Below are positions 1-9,716 of a stretch of DNA of 64,000 nucleotides, in pieces. The number at the start of each line of letters is the position of its first letter. The first letter of the stretch is position 1. The stretch lies in assembly GCA_023630215.1 (NCBI GenBank), contig JALPRQ010000001.1:558001-622000 (forward strand), given 5' to 3'. The notes under the pieces were generated by a model that worked only from the letters and a program-made list of their open reading frames with translations, was not told the origin of the DNA and searched no databases. The position numbers were made by a program, and so were the translations under genes. The stretch comes from Rhodobacteraceae bacterium NBU2976. Lineage in GTDB: Bacteria > Pseudomonadota > Alphaproteobacteria > Rhodobacterales > Rhodobacteraceae.

Positions 1-45
1 AACTGTCTGTTGACGGAAAGAGGCAATCGGGCCAGCATCCAAGAT

Positions 46-540
46 ATGTTTCGCGTGCTACCGTTCAATGAGAGCTATTGGAACGAAGTTTGGTCTCTGC
101 TGGAGCCGGTCTTTCGTGCCGGAGATACCTATGGCGTTTCCACCGACATCACAAAAACAGATGCATACCGGATGTGGATCGAATTGCCCGCCGCCACTTT
201 TGTTACCCTTGGCGTAAAGAACGAGGTGCTGGGTACGTTTTACATTAAACCCAACGTCGCTGGTCCGGGCTCGCATGTCTGTAATTGCGGGTATGTGGTT
301 GCGGACGCGGCACGCGGGCAGGGCATAGCGTCGATGATGTGCGAGTTTTCCCAAAACGAAGCGCGCCAGATGGGGTTTACGGCGATGCAGTTCAATTTCG
401 TCGCCTCGACCAATGTCGGGGCGGTTGGCCTGTGGCAGAAACATGGGTTCGAAATCGTCGGGACATTGCCCGCCGCATTTCAGCATCCCGCGCAGGGGTT
501 TGTGGATGCGTATGTAATGTTTAAGGATTTACGAGACTAG
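46..540 (+). CDS. GNAT family N-acetyltransferase
   Basis: This 164-residue protein is predicted to transfer an acetyl group from acetyl-CoA to an unidentified amine. It has the GNAT fold signature: a central strand ending in NCGYVV, followed by the acetyl-CoA pyrophosphate loop RGQGIAS, and a C-terminal strand with the pattern NVGAVGLWQKHGFEIVGT that is typical of the family. The reading frame stays open upstream to a TTG at position 10. The ATG at 46 is preferred because the domain begins right after it, but neither start has a clear Shine-Dalgarno sequence and the true start could lie outside the window. It is not obviously co-transcribed with its right-hand neighbour, which is on the other strand. 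The substrate cannot be read from the sequence. Confidence 0.8.
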   Translation: MFRVLPFNESYWNEVWSLLEPVFRAGDTYGVSTDITKTDAYRMWIELPAATFVTLGVKNEVLGTFYIKPNVAGPGSHVCNCGYVVADAARGQGIASMMCEFSQNEARQMGFTAMQFNFVASTNVGAVGLWQKHGFEIVGTLPAAFQHPAQGFVDAYVMFKDLRD

Positions 541-884
541 GGCGTCTGACCCCGCCCCGTCGCTCCGTTCGGTCATCAGGGGACAGCCCGCCCGCAACGT
601 GCGTCTCCTTATACGTGTCCGGATCATCGGAAAAAACTGAGAATATGTCCGGGGTACAATAAATCTGTTATCGCACTTCACCACCCGCCCGGAATCAAGG
701 CGCAGCCGCCGGGTGAGCGCCTGCCCGCCCCACCGGGCTGGCGCTTTCGTGGCAGGGTGCCAATGCGTGAACGTAAGAGTCGGTAAGAGCATAAAGTGCC
801 AAACGCGCCCTTGGCTGCGCCACCCCGACGGTCAGGCGCTCGCCCTCCACCACAAACGCCTGACCCTAAATTTTACATAGGGCG
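541..884. other. Intergenic region with a stem-loop, no gene seen
   Basis: This 344-base gap lies between the 3' ends of the GNAT gene and trpS. It is GC-rich, with several short complementary tracts, and I see no convincing coding sequence. Reading frames here lack a start with ribosome-binding site and lack recognisable domains. The only clear structure is the inverted repeat listed at 830-865. Confidence 0.5.
830..865. repeat. Inverted repeat downstream of trpS
   Basis: The 9-base arms GGTCAGGCG (830-838) and CGCCTGACC (857-865) are perfectly complementary and enclose an 18-base loop. The repeat lies 20 bases past the trpS stop codon. It has no T-run on the trpS strand, so it is not a textbook intrinsic terminator. 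It could stabilise the trpS mRNA 3' end or assist Rho-dependent termination. Confidence 0.45.
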
Positions 885-1904
885 TTACCCCCGCACGAAC
901 CCCACAATGTCGTAGGTCTTCGCCAAAATCGGCTCTGCAATCTCGCGTGCGCGCTCCGCCCCGCGGCCCAACAGGCGGTCAATCTCGGCTGGGTCGTTCA
1001 TCAGCTCCGCCATGCGCGCCGAAATCGGCGACAGCTTCGCCACCGCCAGATCGGCCAGCGCGGGCTTGAACTGCCCCCACTGCGCCCCGGTATATTCGGC
1101 GATCACCGACTCGGCGGTCATGTTATTCAGGCCGGCATAAATCTCCACCAGATTGCGGGCTTCGGGGCGGTCTTTCAGCCCGTCCAGACTGTCCGGCAGC
1201 GGCTCCGGATCCGTCTTTGCCTTGCGGAACTTCTTGGCGATCGTGTCGGCATCGTCAGTCATGTTGATCCGTTCCATGTCCGAGTCGCCGGATTTGGACA
1301 TTTTCTTTGTGCCATCACGCAGATTCATCACCCGCATCGCCGGACCTTCGATCACTGGTTCGGTAATCGGAAAGAAGTCGACGCCAAAGTCATTGTTGAA
1401 CTTCTGCGCAATGTCCCGAGTCAATTCGACATGTTGTTTTTGATCGTCGCCCACTGGCACATGGGTGGCGTGATACAGCAGAATATCCGCTGCCATAAGT
1501 GCGGGATACGCATAAAGACCCAAGGATTGTTTCTCGGCATTCTTGCCGGCTTTCTCCTTGAATTGGGTCATGCGATCCATCCAGCCCACACGGGCGACGC
1601 AGTTGAATATCCAACCCAGTTCAGCGTGGGCGGCAACCTGACTCTGGTTGAACAGAATTGATTGCTCGGGATCAATGCCGCTGGCCAGATAGGCGGCGGT
1701 CAGTTCTCGGGTGGCATGTTTCAATTCCGCGGGATTTTGCCAGACGGTGATCGCGTGCATGTCAACAACGCAGTAGATGGTTTCAAACCCCTGTCCCTGC
1801 ATATCAACAAAGCGCTTGATGGCACCCAAATAATTTCCAAGCGTCAGCCCACCCGAGGGCTTGATGCCGGAAAAGACGCGACGCGTGTGGACCGCTTCCG
1901 TCAT
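885..1904 (-). CDS. trpS: Tryptophanyl-tRNA synthetase
   Basis: This 339-residue enzyme charges tRNA-Trp with tryptophan in the cytoplasm. It is a class I synthetase. The HIGH-type motif appears as TLGN in [13 protein letters not shown] near the N-terminus, and the KMSKS loop is present as [10 protein letters not shown]. The length matches bacterial TrpS (about 330-350). The frame runs further upstream, but the ATG at 1904 is chosen because it follows an AGGAAG ribosome-binding site and fits the conserved N-terminus (FSGIKPSGG). It is divergent from the rhomboid-like gene, with fewer than 80 bases between the starts. Confidence 0.97.
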   Translation of the reverse strand: MTEAVHTRRVFSGIKPSGGLTLGNYLGAIKRFVDMQGQGFETIYCVVDMHAITVWQNPAELKHATRELTAAYLASGIDPEQSILFNQSQVAAHAELGWIFNCVARVGWMDRMTQFKEKAGKNAEKQSLGLYAYPALMAADILLYHATHVPVGDDQKQHVELTRDIAQKFNNDFGVDFFPITEPVIEGPAMRVMNLRDGTKKMSKSGDSDMERINMTDDADTIAKKFRKAKTDPEPLPDSLDGLKDRPEARNLVEIYAGLNNMTAESVIAEYTGAQWGQFKPALADLAVAKLSPISARMAELMNDPAEIDRLLGRGAERAREIAEPILAKTYDIVGFVRG

Positions 1905-1981
1905 GGCAATTCTTCCTTTACATGGTTTCGATAGTGCGCGACTTATCGCGCCAGCCGCGACCAGCGTCAACAGGAGTCGGT

Positions 1982-2680
1982 ATGTTTGACCCGAATGCCA
2001 ATGTTTCGCCCATCAATCGGATCCCGCCGGTAATCCTGATCATATTTCTGGTGTCGGTGGGCTTTGAGGTGGCGTTCCAACTGACCGAGCGGGACATGAT
2101 CGGGCACCCCGAATGGCTGGGATTGCGCAATAGCACGATTCAACAGTTCGGATTCATCAATTCGGTCTTTGACTATATGCTTACCGTTCGGGATATCGGG
2201 GTGGATACATTGCCCCGATTTTTAACCTATCCCTTCCTGCATTACAGCCTTCAGCACAGTATATTCGGCGTGTTGATGTTCTTGGCGGTGGGCAAAGGGG
2301 TGGCTGATCATTTTCACCCGATGGCGGTTTTGGCCCTATTTATGGGCGTGTCGATTGCGGGGGCGCTGGCGGTTGGAGTGCTGGGCAGCCACAATCACTA
2401 TCTGATCGGATTATTCACACCGATATACGGGTTTCTGGGCGCAATCGTCTGGATGCTGATTTACAAGCCGCATCTGGCGCGGCGCGGATCCAGAACCGCG
2501 TTTCAGATAGTGGGATTCCTGATCGTGATGCAGGTGGTGTTTCATTTTGCGATCCGTCATGACGATGAATGGTTGAACCGGTTCGCGGCACTGGGAACCG
2601 GGTTTCTATTGTCATTTGTGTTGGCGCCCGATGGGCGGGCCCGATTGCGAAGTTGGGTTGACGCTGCGCGTCAACGCTGA
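1982..2680 (+). CDS. Rhomboid-like membrane protein, catalytic residues missing
   Basis: This protein of about 232 residues has six or so hydrophobic segments laid out as in rhomboid intramembrane proteases. In active rhomboids the fourth segment carries G-x-S-G with the serine nucleophile. The matching segment here reads [12 protein letters not shown], with Phe and Thr in place of Ser and Gly, and the last segment (FAALGTGFL) lacks the catalytic His. It is therefore probably a pseudoprotease that binds or chaperones membrane proteins. The ATG at 1982 follows a CAGGAG ribosome-binding site, although the frame is open from 1922. The 3' end overlaps that of murJ by 10 bases. The rhomboid assignment is by pattern and the function is unknown. 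Confidence 0.75.
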   Translation: MFDPNANVSPINRIPPVILIIFLVSVGFEVAFQLTERDMIGHPEWLGLRNSTIQQFGFINSVFDYMLTVRDIGVDTLPRFLTYPFLHYSLQHSIFGVLMFLAVGKGVADHFHPMAVLALFMGVSIAGALAVGVLGSHNHYLIGLFTPIYGFLGAIVWMLIYKPHLARRGSRTAFQIVGFLIVMQVVFHFAIRHDDEWLNRFAALGTGFLLSFVLAPDGRARLRSWVDAARQR

Positions 2681-4218
2681 CGCCGCATGACCGAGGTGAT
2701 GTCCGACAGCGAACTGGCGCGCAGTATGATCACCGACAGACCATAGGTTGCGATGCCCGTCAGGACCAGCACCAGCAGCCAGACATACCGCCAGCCGGGT
2801 GTTGTCAGGCCCGTGCCGATCAGTTGGGATACGCCCCATATGACAAGCCCCATGATCACGCTGGCCAGAATGATCCGGCCGAGCCGCAGTTTTAGACGGG
2901 CGTCCATTGCTGCCGCGTCGCCATAGCGGCGCGCACCAAGCCACAGCATTACCAGCATCACCCATCCGGCAACCGTGGTCCCGATGGCCGCTGCCAGATA
3001 GCCAAGGACGGGCATCAGTCCGACCGCCAGCACCAGATTGATTACCATAGAGGCCAGCGCATAGTAGAACGGTGTGCGGGTATTTTCGCGTGCGAAGTAG
3101 ATGGGTGACAGAACTTTTGCCAAAACAAAGGAAGGAAGTCCAAATCCATAGATCACAACCGCCAATGCCGTTGCCTCGGCATCCGACCGTTCGAATGCGC
3201 CACGTTCGAACATGACCGAGACCAGCGGCATCGCGATGGTCATCAGCGCGGCAGCGGCGGGCAAGGATAACAGCAACGTAAATTCGGCCGCGCGGTTGAT
3301 TGACCAGCGTCCCCCTTCGGTGTCATCGGCGCGCAGACGACGCGACAGGTCAGGCAGAAGGACAACGCCAATGGCGATCCCCACCACCCCCAGCGGCAAC
3401 TGATAAAGTCGATCGGCATAGTTCAACCAGGCGACCGCCCCGTCAAATTGCGAAGCCACCTGTCGTCCGATGAGCAGATTGATTTGCACCACGCCCCCCG
3501 CCAGTGCTGCCGGGGCGGCGATCAGGGCCAGGCGCTTCAGTTCCGGAGTCATTTTTGGAACGCGTAACCGAAGCGCCATGCCGGCCTGTGCCGCCGCCCA
3601 CCAGACCAGCGCCAATTGCGCGATCCCCGCGAGCGGAACAGCAAAGGTCAAGGCCCAGCCGATGTCCCAACCCAGTTGCACCGCAAAGATCATGGCGGTG
3701 ATCAGAATCACATTTAGCAAGACAGGTGCCGCGGCTGCGGCTGCGAACCGACCCAGCGAGTTCAGCACACCGGAAAACAGCGCCGCGAGAGAGATGAACA
3801 GGATATAGGGAAAGGCGATCCGGCCGAAATCGGTCGCCATGGTAAAGCGTTCATCCCCGACATAACCGCTGGCCATGGCCAGCACCAACCAAGGCATGAA
3901 CAGCTGCGCAACCAGGGTGAAGATAATCAGCACGCCTGCCAGACCTGACAAGGCATCCTCGGCAAATCCCTTGGCGTCTGACCCGTCCTCTACACGTTTG
4001 GCGAACATGGGGACAAAGGCGGTGTTAAACGCCCCTTCGGCAAAGAAACGGCGGAACATGTTGGGAAGGGCAAAGGCGATCAGGAATGCCTCGGCCACCG
4101 GACCAGACCCCAGAAAGGCGGCGATCATGATGTCGCGCACAAACCCCAGAACCCGACTGGCCAATGTCCAGATGCCAACCGTGAAGAATCCCGAAATCAG
4201 CCGGATCTGACGGGTCAT
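2671..4218 (-). CDS. murJ: Lipid II flippase MurJ
   Basis: This 515-residue polytopic inner-membrane protein of the MviN/MurJ family moves lipid II, the peptidoglycan precursor, from the cytoplasmic to the periplasmic face. About 14 hydrophobic segments are visible. The N-terminal stretch with LASRVLGFVRD, the AFLIAFALPNMFRRFFAEGAF-type region and a later PLGVVGIAIGVVLLP stretch are family hallmarks. The start codon overlaps the glnD stop (ATGA), so the two genes are translationally coupled. The length is normal for alphaproteobacteria. Confidence 0.97.
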   Translation of the reverse strand: MTRQIRLISGFFTVGIWTLASRVLGFVRDIMIAAFLGSGPVAEAFLIAFALPNMFRRFFAEGAFNTAFVPMFAKRVEDGSDAKGFAEDALSGLAGVLIIFTLVAQLFMPWLVLAMASGYVGDERFTMATDFGRIAFPYILFISLAALFSGVLNSLGRFAAAAAAPVLLNVILITAMIFAVQLGWDIGWALTFAVPLAGIAQLALVWWAAAQAGMALRLRVPKMTPELKRLALIAAPAALAGGVVQINLLIGRQVASQFDGAVAWLNYADRLYQLPLGVVGIAIGVVLLPDLSRRLRADDTEGGRWSINRAAEFTLLLSLPAAAALMTIAMPLVSVMFERGAFERSDAEATALAVVIYGFGLPSFVLAKVLSPIYFARENTRTPFYYALASMVINLVLAVGLMPVLGYLAAAIGTTVAGWVMLVMLWLGARRYGDAAAMDARLKLRLGRIILASVIMGLVIWGVSQLIGTGLTTPGWRYVWLLVLVLTGIATYGLSVIILRASSLSDITSVMRRQR

Positions 4219-6995
4219 TGGGCGGCAACCTCCTGACCTTTTTCGATTGCCTCATGCAGACGTTTTTCGATGCTTTCCTGCCGGGATTTTGAATGGATCT
4301 TATGCCCGAACAGGTCTTTGACATAAAACGCATCGACGGCTTGTTCGCCATAGGTGGCGATAATTGCAGAAGAGATCGAGATGTTGCTGTCGGTCAGGGT
4401 TCGTGCCAGATCAAACAACAGACCCGGGCGGTCACGCGTGTCGACCTCGATGATCGTGAAGATATCCGAGCCTTCATTGTCAAAGGTGATCGCGGTGGGC
4501 ACGATGAATTCGCGCTCGCGCTTCTTGAATTTGTCCTTGGTCTTGAGCGCATCTCGGGCAATCACTTCGCCTTTCAGCGTGCGAGAGATCATGCGTTGCA
4601 ATTGTTTCAGACGGGATTCGTCATAGGGTTTCCCCTCGATATCCTGAATCCAGAATACCGCCGTCGCCAACCCGTCCGAAGACGTATAGGTCCGCGCGTC
4701 CACCACGTTCGCCCCGGCCAAGGCCAGCGCCCCGGCGAAGCGGGCGAAAATACCGGGGTGGTCGGGCATGACGAAACAGGCGCGGGTTGCGTCGCGGTTC
4801 TTGTCCGGTTCGACGTGGCTGACGGGTTCATCCGGCTTGGCATTGCGTACCAGTTCGGCGAAAATCTGATGGGTTTCGGTGTCCAGCCCCAGCCAGTACG
4901 GGCGGTAATGACGATCTTGCTCGGTCTTGATGTCAGACAGTTTCCAACCCTTCAACACCTTTGCCAGTTCGTCTTTTGCGCCCTGTTCGCGGTTCATGCC
5001 CGCAAAGGCCTGTTCGCCATCGCGCAGCAGCAGGCGGGTCTGGGAATAAAGATCGCGCAGCAGCACGGCCTTCCAATTGTTCCAAACACCCGGACCAACC
5101 CCGCGAATGTCGCAAACGGTCAACACGGTCAACAGCTTCAACCGTGTGCGGCGCTGCACGGCTTCGGCAAAATCCTTCACGGTGCGCGGATCAGACAGGT
5201 CACGTTTTTGCGCAACGTCTGACATCAGCAGGTGATTTCGCACCAACCAAATGACGGTTTCGGTTTCGTCTTCGTCCAGCCCCAAACGTGGGGCGACTTT
5301 GGCGGCAATTTCCGCGCCCGCTTCGGAATGGTCCTGGGGCAGACCCTTGCCGATATCGTGCATCAAGAGGGCAACATATAATATTCGGCGGTTTACCCCT
5401 TTTTCGAGAATCGAGGACGCCACCGGCAGGCTTTCTTTTAATTCGCCATGTTCAATTTGCGCGAGGGTCGAAATGCATTGGATTGTATGTTCATCAACCG
5501 TATAGGAATGATACATGTTGAACTGCATCATTGCGACGATGCGGCCGAATTCGGGCATAAAGGCGCCCAACACACCGATTTCATTCATCCGCCGCAAGGC
5601 GCGTTCGGGGTTACCGCGGTTCAGCAACAAATCCAAAAAAATCTTGTTCGCTTCGGGATCGTTGCGGACATTTTTGTCCAACAGCTTCAGATTTCGCGCC
5701 ACCAGCCGCATCGCGTCAGGATGAATCAGGATATCGGATTTCAGGGCCTCATCAAACAGCCTGAGTATGTTAAGCGGATCTTTGAGAAAGCTTTTCGGAT
5801 CCTTGATATTCAACCGCCCGTTATCGAGTGTATAACCGTCAGCCGTTGGATCTGCGCGGAATGTGATTGCGTTCAGGATTGATCGCCCGAAAGAGGGTCG
5901 GTTCTTGACATGCTCGGCCTCTAATGTGGCGAGGAATATCCGCGTCAGTTCGCCAACATGGGTGGCGTGATGGAAATATTCTTGCATGAAATGCTCGACT
6001 GCGCGGCGTCCACTGCCATCCTTGAAACCAAGCGCACGGGCGACTTCGACCTGCATGTCGAACGTCAGTTGTTCGGTTGCGCGGCCCGCGCATAAATGCA
6101 AGTGGCAGCGCGCGGTCCAAAGGAATTTTTCTGCATCTGCGAAGATTTTGAATTCTTCAGCCGTATAGACCCCACGTTCAATCAGGGCTTCGGGGCTGTC
6201 GACATGGTAAAGATATTTTGCGATCCAGAACAGGGTCTGGAGGTCACGCAATCCACCTTTGCCTTCCTTGATATTGGGTTCTACCACATAGCGCGCGCCA
6301 CCGTTTTTCCGGTGTCGCTCGTCGCGCTCTTCCAGCTTGGCTTCGACGAATTCCGGGCCAGTATTGGCAAACAGTTTTGACCAGAGCTGTTTGTCAAGCT
6401 GGTTGGCCAGTTTCTGATCCCCGTAGAGATAACGATGTTCTAGCAATGCGGTGCGGATGGTGATGTCCTCGCGTCCAAGGGACAGACAGTCTTCGATAGT
6501 ACGCACAGCGTGGCCGACCTTCAGTCGCAAGTCCCACAGGATGTAAAGAGCGCTTTCGATAAAGGCTTCTACCGCCTTGTTCGCCCGTTTCGGCGTCAGG
6601 AAGAGTAAGTCCACGTCCGAAAATGGCGCCATTTCGGCGCGTCCGTAACCACCAACCGCAAGAACACTGATATCATCGAGTGAGCGGGCTTTCGGGTGTA
6701 TCCAGACGCGCGCGATTTCAAGAACCTGTTCTACGATAATGTCGGTAATTTGCGTATAGGACCGGATGGCGCTGGGCGCTTGATAAGGATCGGACTTTAG
6801 CGCATCTGCAAGCCTGTCGCGACTGTCGACATAGGCATCGCGCAGGATCGGCACAACGGCGGCACGGATGGCGATTTCGTCCGAAAGCCCCTTGAGCGCG
6901 CCCTTGATTGATCGCCGCAAGTCGGCGATGTCCAGAATCGCTGTGGGGGAGTCATGTGACCCCCCCACAGCCTGTTTCGTCATTTCAGCACTCAT
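4215..6995 (-). CDS. glnD: Bifunctional [protein-PII] uridylyltransferase/uridylyl-removing enzyme
   Basis: This 926-residue cytoplasmic nitrogen sensor uridylylates PII proteins when glutamine is low and removes UMP when glutamine is high. The domains in order are: a nucleotidyltransferase with GGYGR (115-119) and the metal-binding DVD (127-129); a uridylyltransferase-linked helical domain; an HD domain with MHDIGKG and a following DHSEAG that removes UMP; and two C-terminal ACT domains that sense glutamine. All active-site motifs look intact. It is the upstream gene of a pair with murJ (4-base overlap) and lies 3 bases downstream of the LpoA-like gene on the same strand, so the three may be one transcript. 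Confidence 0.97.
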   Translation of the reverse strand: MSAEMTKQAVGGSHDSPTAILDIADLRRSIKGALKGLSDEIAIRAAVVPILRDAYVDSRDRLADALKSDPYQAPSAIRSYTQITDIIVEQVLEIARVWIHPKARSLDDISVLAVGGYGRAEMAPFSDVDLLFLTPKRANKAVEAFIESALYILWDLRLKVGHAVRTIEDCLSLGREDITIRTALLEHRYLYGDQKLANQLDKQLWSKLFANTGPEFVEAKLEERDERHRKNGGARYVVEPNIKEGKGGLRDLQTLFWIAKYLYHVDSPEALIERGVYTAEEFKIFADAEKFLWTARCHLHLCAGRATEQLTFDMQVEVARALGFKDGSGRRAVEHFMQEYFHHATHVGELTRIFLATLEAEHVKNRPSFGRSILNAITFRADPTADGYTLDNGRLNIKDPKSFLKDPLNILRLFDEALKSDILIHPDAMRLVARNLKLLDKNVRNDPEANKIFLDLLLNRGNPERALRRMNEIGVLGAFMPEFGRIVAMMQFNMYHSYTVDEHTIQCISTLAQIEHGELKESLPVASSILEKGVNRRILYVALLMHDIGKGLPQDHSEAGAEIAAKVAPRLGLDEDETETVIWLVRNHLLMSDVAQKRDLSDPRTVKDFAEAVQRRTRLKLLTVLTVCDIRGVGPGVWNNWKAVLLRDLYSQTRLLLRDGEQAFAGMNREQGAKDELAKVLKGWKLSDIKTEQDRHYRPYWLGLDTETHQIFAELVRNAKPDEPVSHVEPDKNRDATRACFVMPDHPGIFARFAGALALAGANVVDARTYTSSDGLATAVFWIQDIEGKPYDESRLKQLQRMISRTLKGEVIARDALKTKDKFKKREREFIVPTAITFDNEGSDIFTIIEVDTRDRPGLLFDLARTLTDSNISISSAIIATYGEQAVDAFYVKDLFGHKIHSKSRQESIEKRLHEAIEKGQEVAAQ

Positions 6996-6998
6996 ACA

Positions 6999-8186
6999 TC
7001 AGAATCCGACACCACCAAAGTTTCTAGGGGCGGGTTCTATGACAATTGCGGTGCCATCCTCAACCTCGAGAATGGCAAGACCACGCTGATTAAGCCCATT
7101 CGGGGTAAATCGGAATATTCCGTTCACGCCAACAAATCCGGCCGGGTTGGTGATACGCGCGGCTGAAAATGTGTCTGTGGCCCCTTCGGCACGTGCGGCT
7201 TTGATCATTGCACCAACCGCGGCAACAGCGTCATAGGCAAGCGGTGCGAGGTTATGCGGTTCCGTGCCAAACTGTGCGATGTAACGCCCGGTGAACTGCG
7301 CGCCAAGCGACGGGTCCGGCACAGCAAACAACGCGCCTTGTGCAGACGGTTGTTGTAACAGTTCCGTCGAGGCATCCCAACGCGTCAGTCCCATGAATTG
7401 GGTATTGCGTGGGGTGATTCCCTCGCTGCCAAGAGCGGCCATAATGAATGGCAGACCACGGGTCGGCGTGTCGGTGAACAGGATGGTTTGAACGGCATTG
7501 GCCTTCATTGCGGCGGCCACTGTCGGCGCGGCCTCGCTGAGCCCTTGCATATTCAACGGATAGGAAGCGGAACCCGCCAGATTTGCCCCGACAGCGCGCG
7601 CGGCAACCTGGGCGGCGGTTAGTGCGGATTCCCCTTCGATCCCGTCCTGATAGACCACGCCAACGTTAGCTTTGCCTTGCGCGACCGAATAGCCATATAG
7701 GCGCGTTGCCACATCTTCGAATGTGGTCCCAAGAATAAATATATTCCCCCCCGCAATCGCCGAGTTGTTCGAGAAGCTGATCACCTGAATATTGTTCTGT
7801 GCAGCCACTGCGGCGACCGCAGGTGTGACCGTGCTGTAAAGCGGGCCAAGAATGATCTGTGCCCCTTCACTGATGGCGCGGGTGGCCTCGGCAGCAGCAA
7901 TATTGGGGTCAGCGGCCGTGTTATAGATACGCAGGTCAATCATCGACCCGCCTAGGTCGGATTGGGCCATGCGCGCGGCGTTCACAAGAGCATTTGCCAA
8001 ATCCTCGTTCGCCGCTTCACCCGAGCCACGGGGAACCATCAGGGCAACGGTAATCGGCTGGTTGGGATCAACAGCGGCGGCGGGACCGGTGATGGGCATC
8101 CCGTCACAGGCCGCGAGCGTCAACGCCGCCAAGCCCAGCAGGAATGCCCGGGCGGGACGCAGAATTGCGGTAAGATTTTTTAACAT
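6999..8186 (-). CDS. LpoA-like penicillin-binding-protein activator lipoprotein
   Basis: This 395-residue exported lipoprotein has an N-terminal hydrophobic segment ending in a lipobox (LTLAAC), so it should be lipidated at that Cys. The rest is a type I periplasmic-binding fold as in Leu/Ile/Val-binding proteins, with GSGEAANEDLANALVNAARMA followed by ILGPLYSTVTPAV. LpoA-family proteins stimulate penicillin-binding proteins during peptidoglycan synthesis. In gammaproteobacteria lpoA sits beside rsmI and yraN; here it is divergent from rsmI-yraN, which supports the assignment. The ATG at 8186 is preferred over one four codons upstream because it leads straight into the signal peptide. An amino-acid-binding role is possible but less likely. 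Confidence 0.8.
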   Translation of the reverse strand: MLKNLTAILRPARAFLLGLAALTLAACDGMPITGPAAAVDPNQPITVALMVPRGSGEAANEDLANALVNAARMAQSDLGGSMIDLRIYNTAADPNIAAAEATRAISEGAQIILGPLYSTVTPAVAAVAAQNNIQVISFSNNSAIAGGNIFILGTTFEDVATRLYGYSVAQGKANVGVVYQDGIEGESALTAAQVAARAVGANLAGSASYPLNMQGLSEAAPTVAAAMKANAVQTILFTDTPTRGLPFIMAALGSEGITPRNTQFMGLTRWDASTELLQQPSAQGALFAVPDPSLGAQFTGRYIAQFGTEPHNLAPLAYDAVAAVGAMIKAARAEGATDTFSAARITNPAGFVGVNGIFRFTPNGLNQRGLAILEVEDGTAIVIEPAPRNFGGVGF

Positions 8187-8289
8187 ATTTCCTCGCAATA
8201 TCAGGAGTGTATCAGTAGACTCGTTTCGGGGCAGATTACGGATTGAACCCTGCCAAGTAAACGAAAGCTTTTAGGAAGGGGGATCGGGT

Positions 8290-9141
8290 GTGACTGAATC
8301 GGCTGCACCGCTGGCGGCGGGACTATATCTTGTGTCCACTCCGATCGGAACCGCAGCAGATATTACCTTGCGGGGGTTGGATATTCTGTCCCGGGCGGAT
8401 GTTCTGGCCGCCGAGGATACGCGCAATTCTCGGAAATTGCTGGATATTCATGGTATTAAGCTGGCTGGCAGGCCGTTTCTCGCCTATCACGACCATTCGT
8501 CAGAAGGGGATCGCGCACGATTGGTCCGTGCCGTGGCCGAAGGGAAGGCTGTCGCCTACATGTCGGATGCGGGAACACCCCTGATTGCGGACCCCGGCTA
8601 TAAGCTGGCGGCCGCGATGATTGCGGATGGTTTGCCCATCACAGCCGCGCCAGGTGCATCAGCTTTGCTGGCTGCACTTGCCGTGGCAGGCTTGCCCACG
8701 GATCGGTTCATGTTCGCGGGATTCCTGCCGGTCAAGGCGCAGGCGCGACGCGCTTTCATCGAGGGCTTGGCAACGATTCATGCCACGCTGGTTTTTTATG
8801 AATCCCCACGCAGGTTGGCAGATACGCTGGCACTGATGGCGGACGTGCTGGGCGATCGTCCCGCGGCGGTTTGCCGTGAGCTGACCAAAAAATTCGAGGA
8901 GGTGAGGCGCGGCTCATTGTCCGATCTGGCCAACGCCTACCCCGAGACGCCCAAAGGCGAAATTGTGATTGTTGTCGGTCCGCCGGGGGAAGAACCCGCG
9001 AACGAAGGCGATCTGGATTCCGCGCTTGACGCCGCGCTTGCCGAGATGTCGGTCAAGGATGCGGCAGCGTTTGTGTCGCAACAATTGGGATTGAAACGCA
9101 AACAGGTTTATGCCCGGGCGCTGGAGCTGGCAGGGAAATGA
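8290..9141 (+). CDS. rsmI: 16S rRNA (cytidine(1402)-2'-O)-methyltransferase
   Basis: This 283-residue SAM-dependent enzyme methylates the 2'-OH of C1402 in 16S rRNA. It belongs to the tetrapyrrole-methylase fold family. The diagnostic segments are LYLVSTPIGTAADITLR at the N-terminus, AAEDTRNSRKLL, and MSDAGTPLIADPGYKL followed by GASALLAAL. It starts with GTG at 8290 after a purine-rich AGGAAGGGGG ribosome-binding site. Its stop overlaps the yraN start by 4 bases (ATGA). Confidence 0.95.
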   Translation: MTESAAPLAAGLYLVSTPIGTAADITLRGLDILSRADVLAAEDTRNSRKLLDIHGIKLAGRPFLAYHDHSSEGDRARLVRAVAEGKAVAYMSDAGTPLIADPGYKLAAAMIADGLPITAAPGASALLAALAVAGLPTDRFMFAGFLPVKAQARRAFIEGLATIHATLVFYESPRRLADTLALMADVLGDRPAAVCRELTKKFEEVRRGSLSDLANAYPETPKGEIVIVVGPPGEEPANEGDLDSALDAALAEMSVKDAAAFVSQQLGLKRKQVYARALELAGK

Positions 9142-9488
9142 CGAACCATCACAATGGCCTGGCCGCGGAAGATATCGCTGCGCGGCTGTATGAAGCCCAG
9201 CAGGGGAAAGTCCTCGCGCGCCGATGGCGAAAGCGCGGGGGTGAAATTGACTTGATTGTTGACCTGTCCGGGGTGCTGGTCTTTGTCGAGGTGAAGGCGC
9301 GCAAGTCCCTGAATGACGCCGCAGGTGCTGTCAGTCCCGCACAACAGCAGCGATTGTTTCGCATGGCGGAACGTTACCTTGCCGAAACCAACCGTCCGCT
9401 GGATACCGACATGCGGTTTGATCTTGTGATCACCGACCGTAATGGCGGTGTCGAAATTCTGGAAAACGCGCTGGCCGAGATTTGGTAA
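9138..9488 (+). CDS. yraN: UPF0102/YraN family protein
   Basis: This 116-residue protein of the YraN family has a restriction-endonuclease-like fold of uncertain role. The family pattern is visible: GLAAEDIAARLYE, then RWRKRGGEIDLIV with the conserved Glu-x-Asp, and VFVEVKARKS with the conserved Glu-Val-Lys. These positions match a PD-(D/E)xK-type metal site. It is translationally coupled to rsmI, an arrangement conserved in many proteobacteria. No biochemical function is firmly established for the family. Confidence 0.92.
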   Translation: MTNHHNGLAAEDIAARLYEAQQGKVLARRWRKRGGEIDLIVDLSGVLVFVEVKARKSLNDAAGAVSPAQQQRLFRMAERYLAETNRPLDTDMRFDLVITDRNGGVEILENALAEIW

Positions 9489-9543
9489 CGACGGAATAAT
9501 CATCGCGGCACGTAATACCCTTGTTCAACACAGGGTGAGGTTA

Positions 9544-9636
9544 ATGTCCCGGCGCATGATCATTTTCTATGCCTGCATCATGGCGATCAGCTGCTTGCTT
9601 CTGGTGCTTAACTCTGTCGAGGTGTTGATCATCTGA
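9544..9636 (+). CDS. Possible 30-residue single-pass membrane peptide
   Basis: A short frame between yraN and gshB encodes a peptide with the N-terminus MSRRM followed by about 20 hydrophobic residues ([18 protein letters not shown]). This is the charge pattern of a small positive-inside membrane protein. It starts at an ATG 7 bases after GTGAGG, a weak ribosome-binding site. It could equally be chance. No homologue is recognised from memory. Confidence 0.3.
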   Translation: MSRRMIIFYACIMAISCLLLVLNSVEVLII

Positions 9637-9716
9637 CATTTTCCGGGGTTTGGCGTCAACAGGTCTGGTATTCGCTGATCCAGTCGCTACATTCTGCGCT
9701 CAAGACGGAGAATTAC

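Noticed and set aside
529-792. Minus-strand frame in the first intergenic region
   Set aside because: It overlaps the GNAT stop, has an Arg/Pro-rich composition typical of non-coding GC-rich DNA, and has no ribosome-binding site or known domain.
4293-5222. Long open frame on the plus strand inside glnD
   Set aside because: It is antisense to a well-supported gene, has low-complexity Arg/Gln-rich composition and contains no recognisable domain. High GC content creates such frames.
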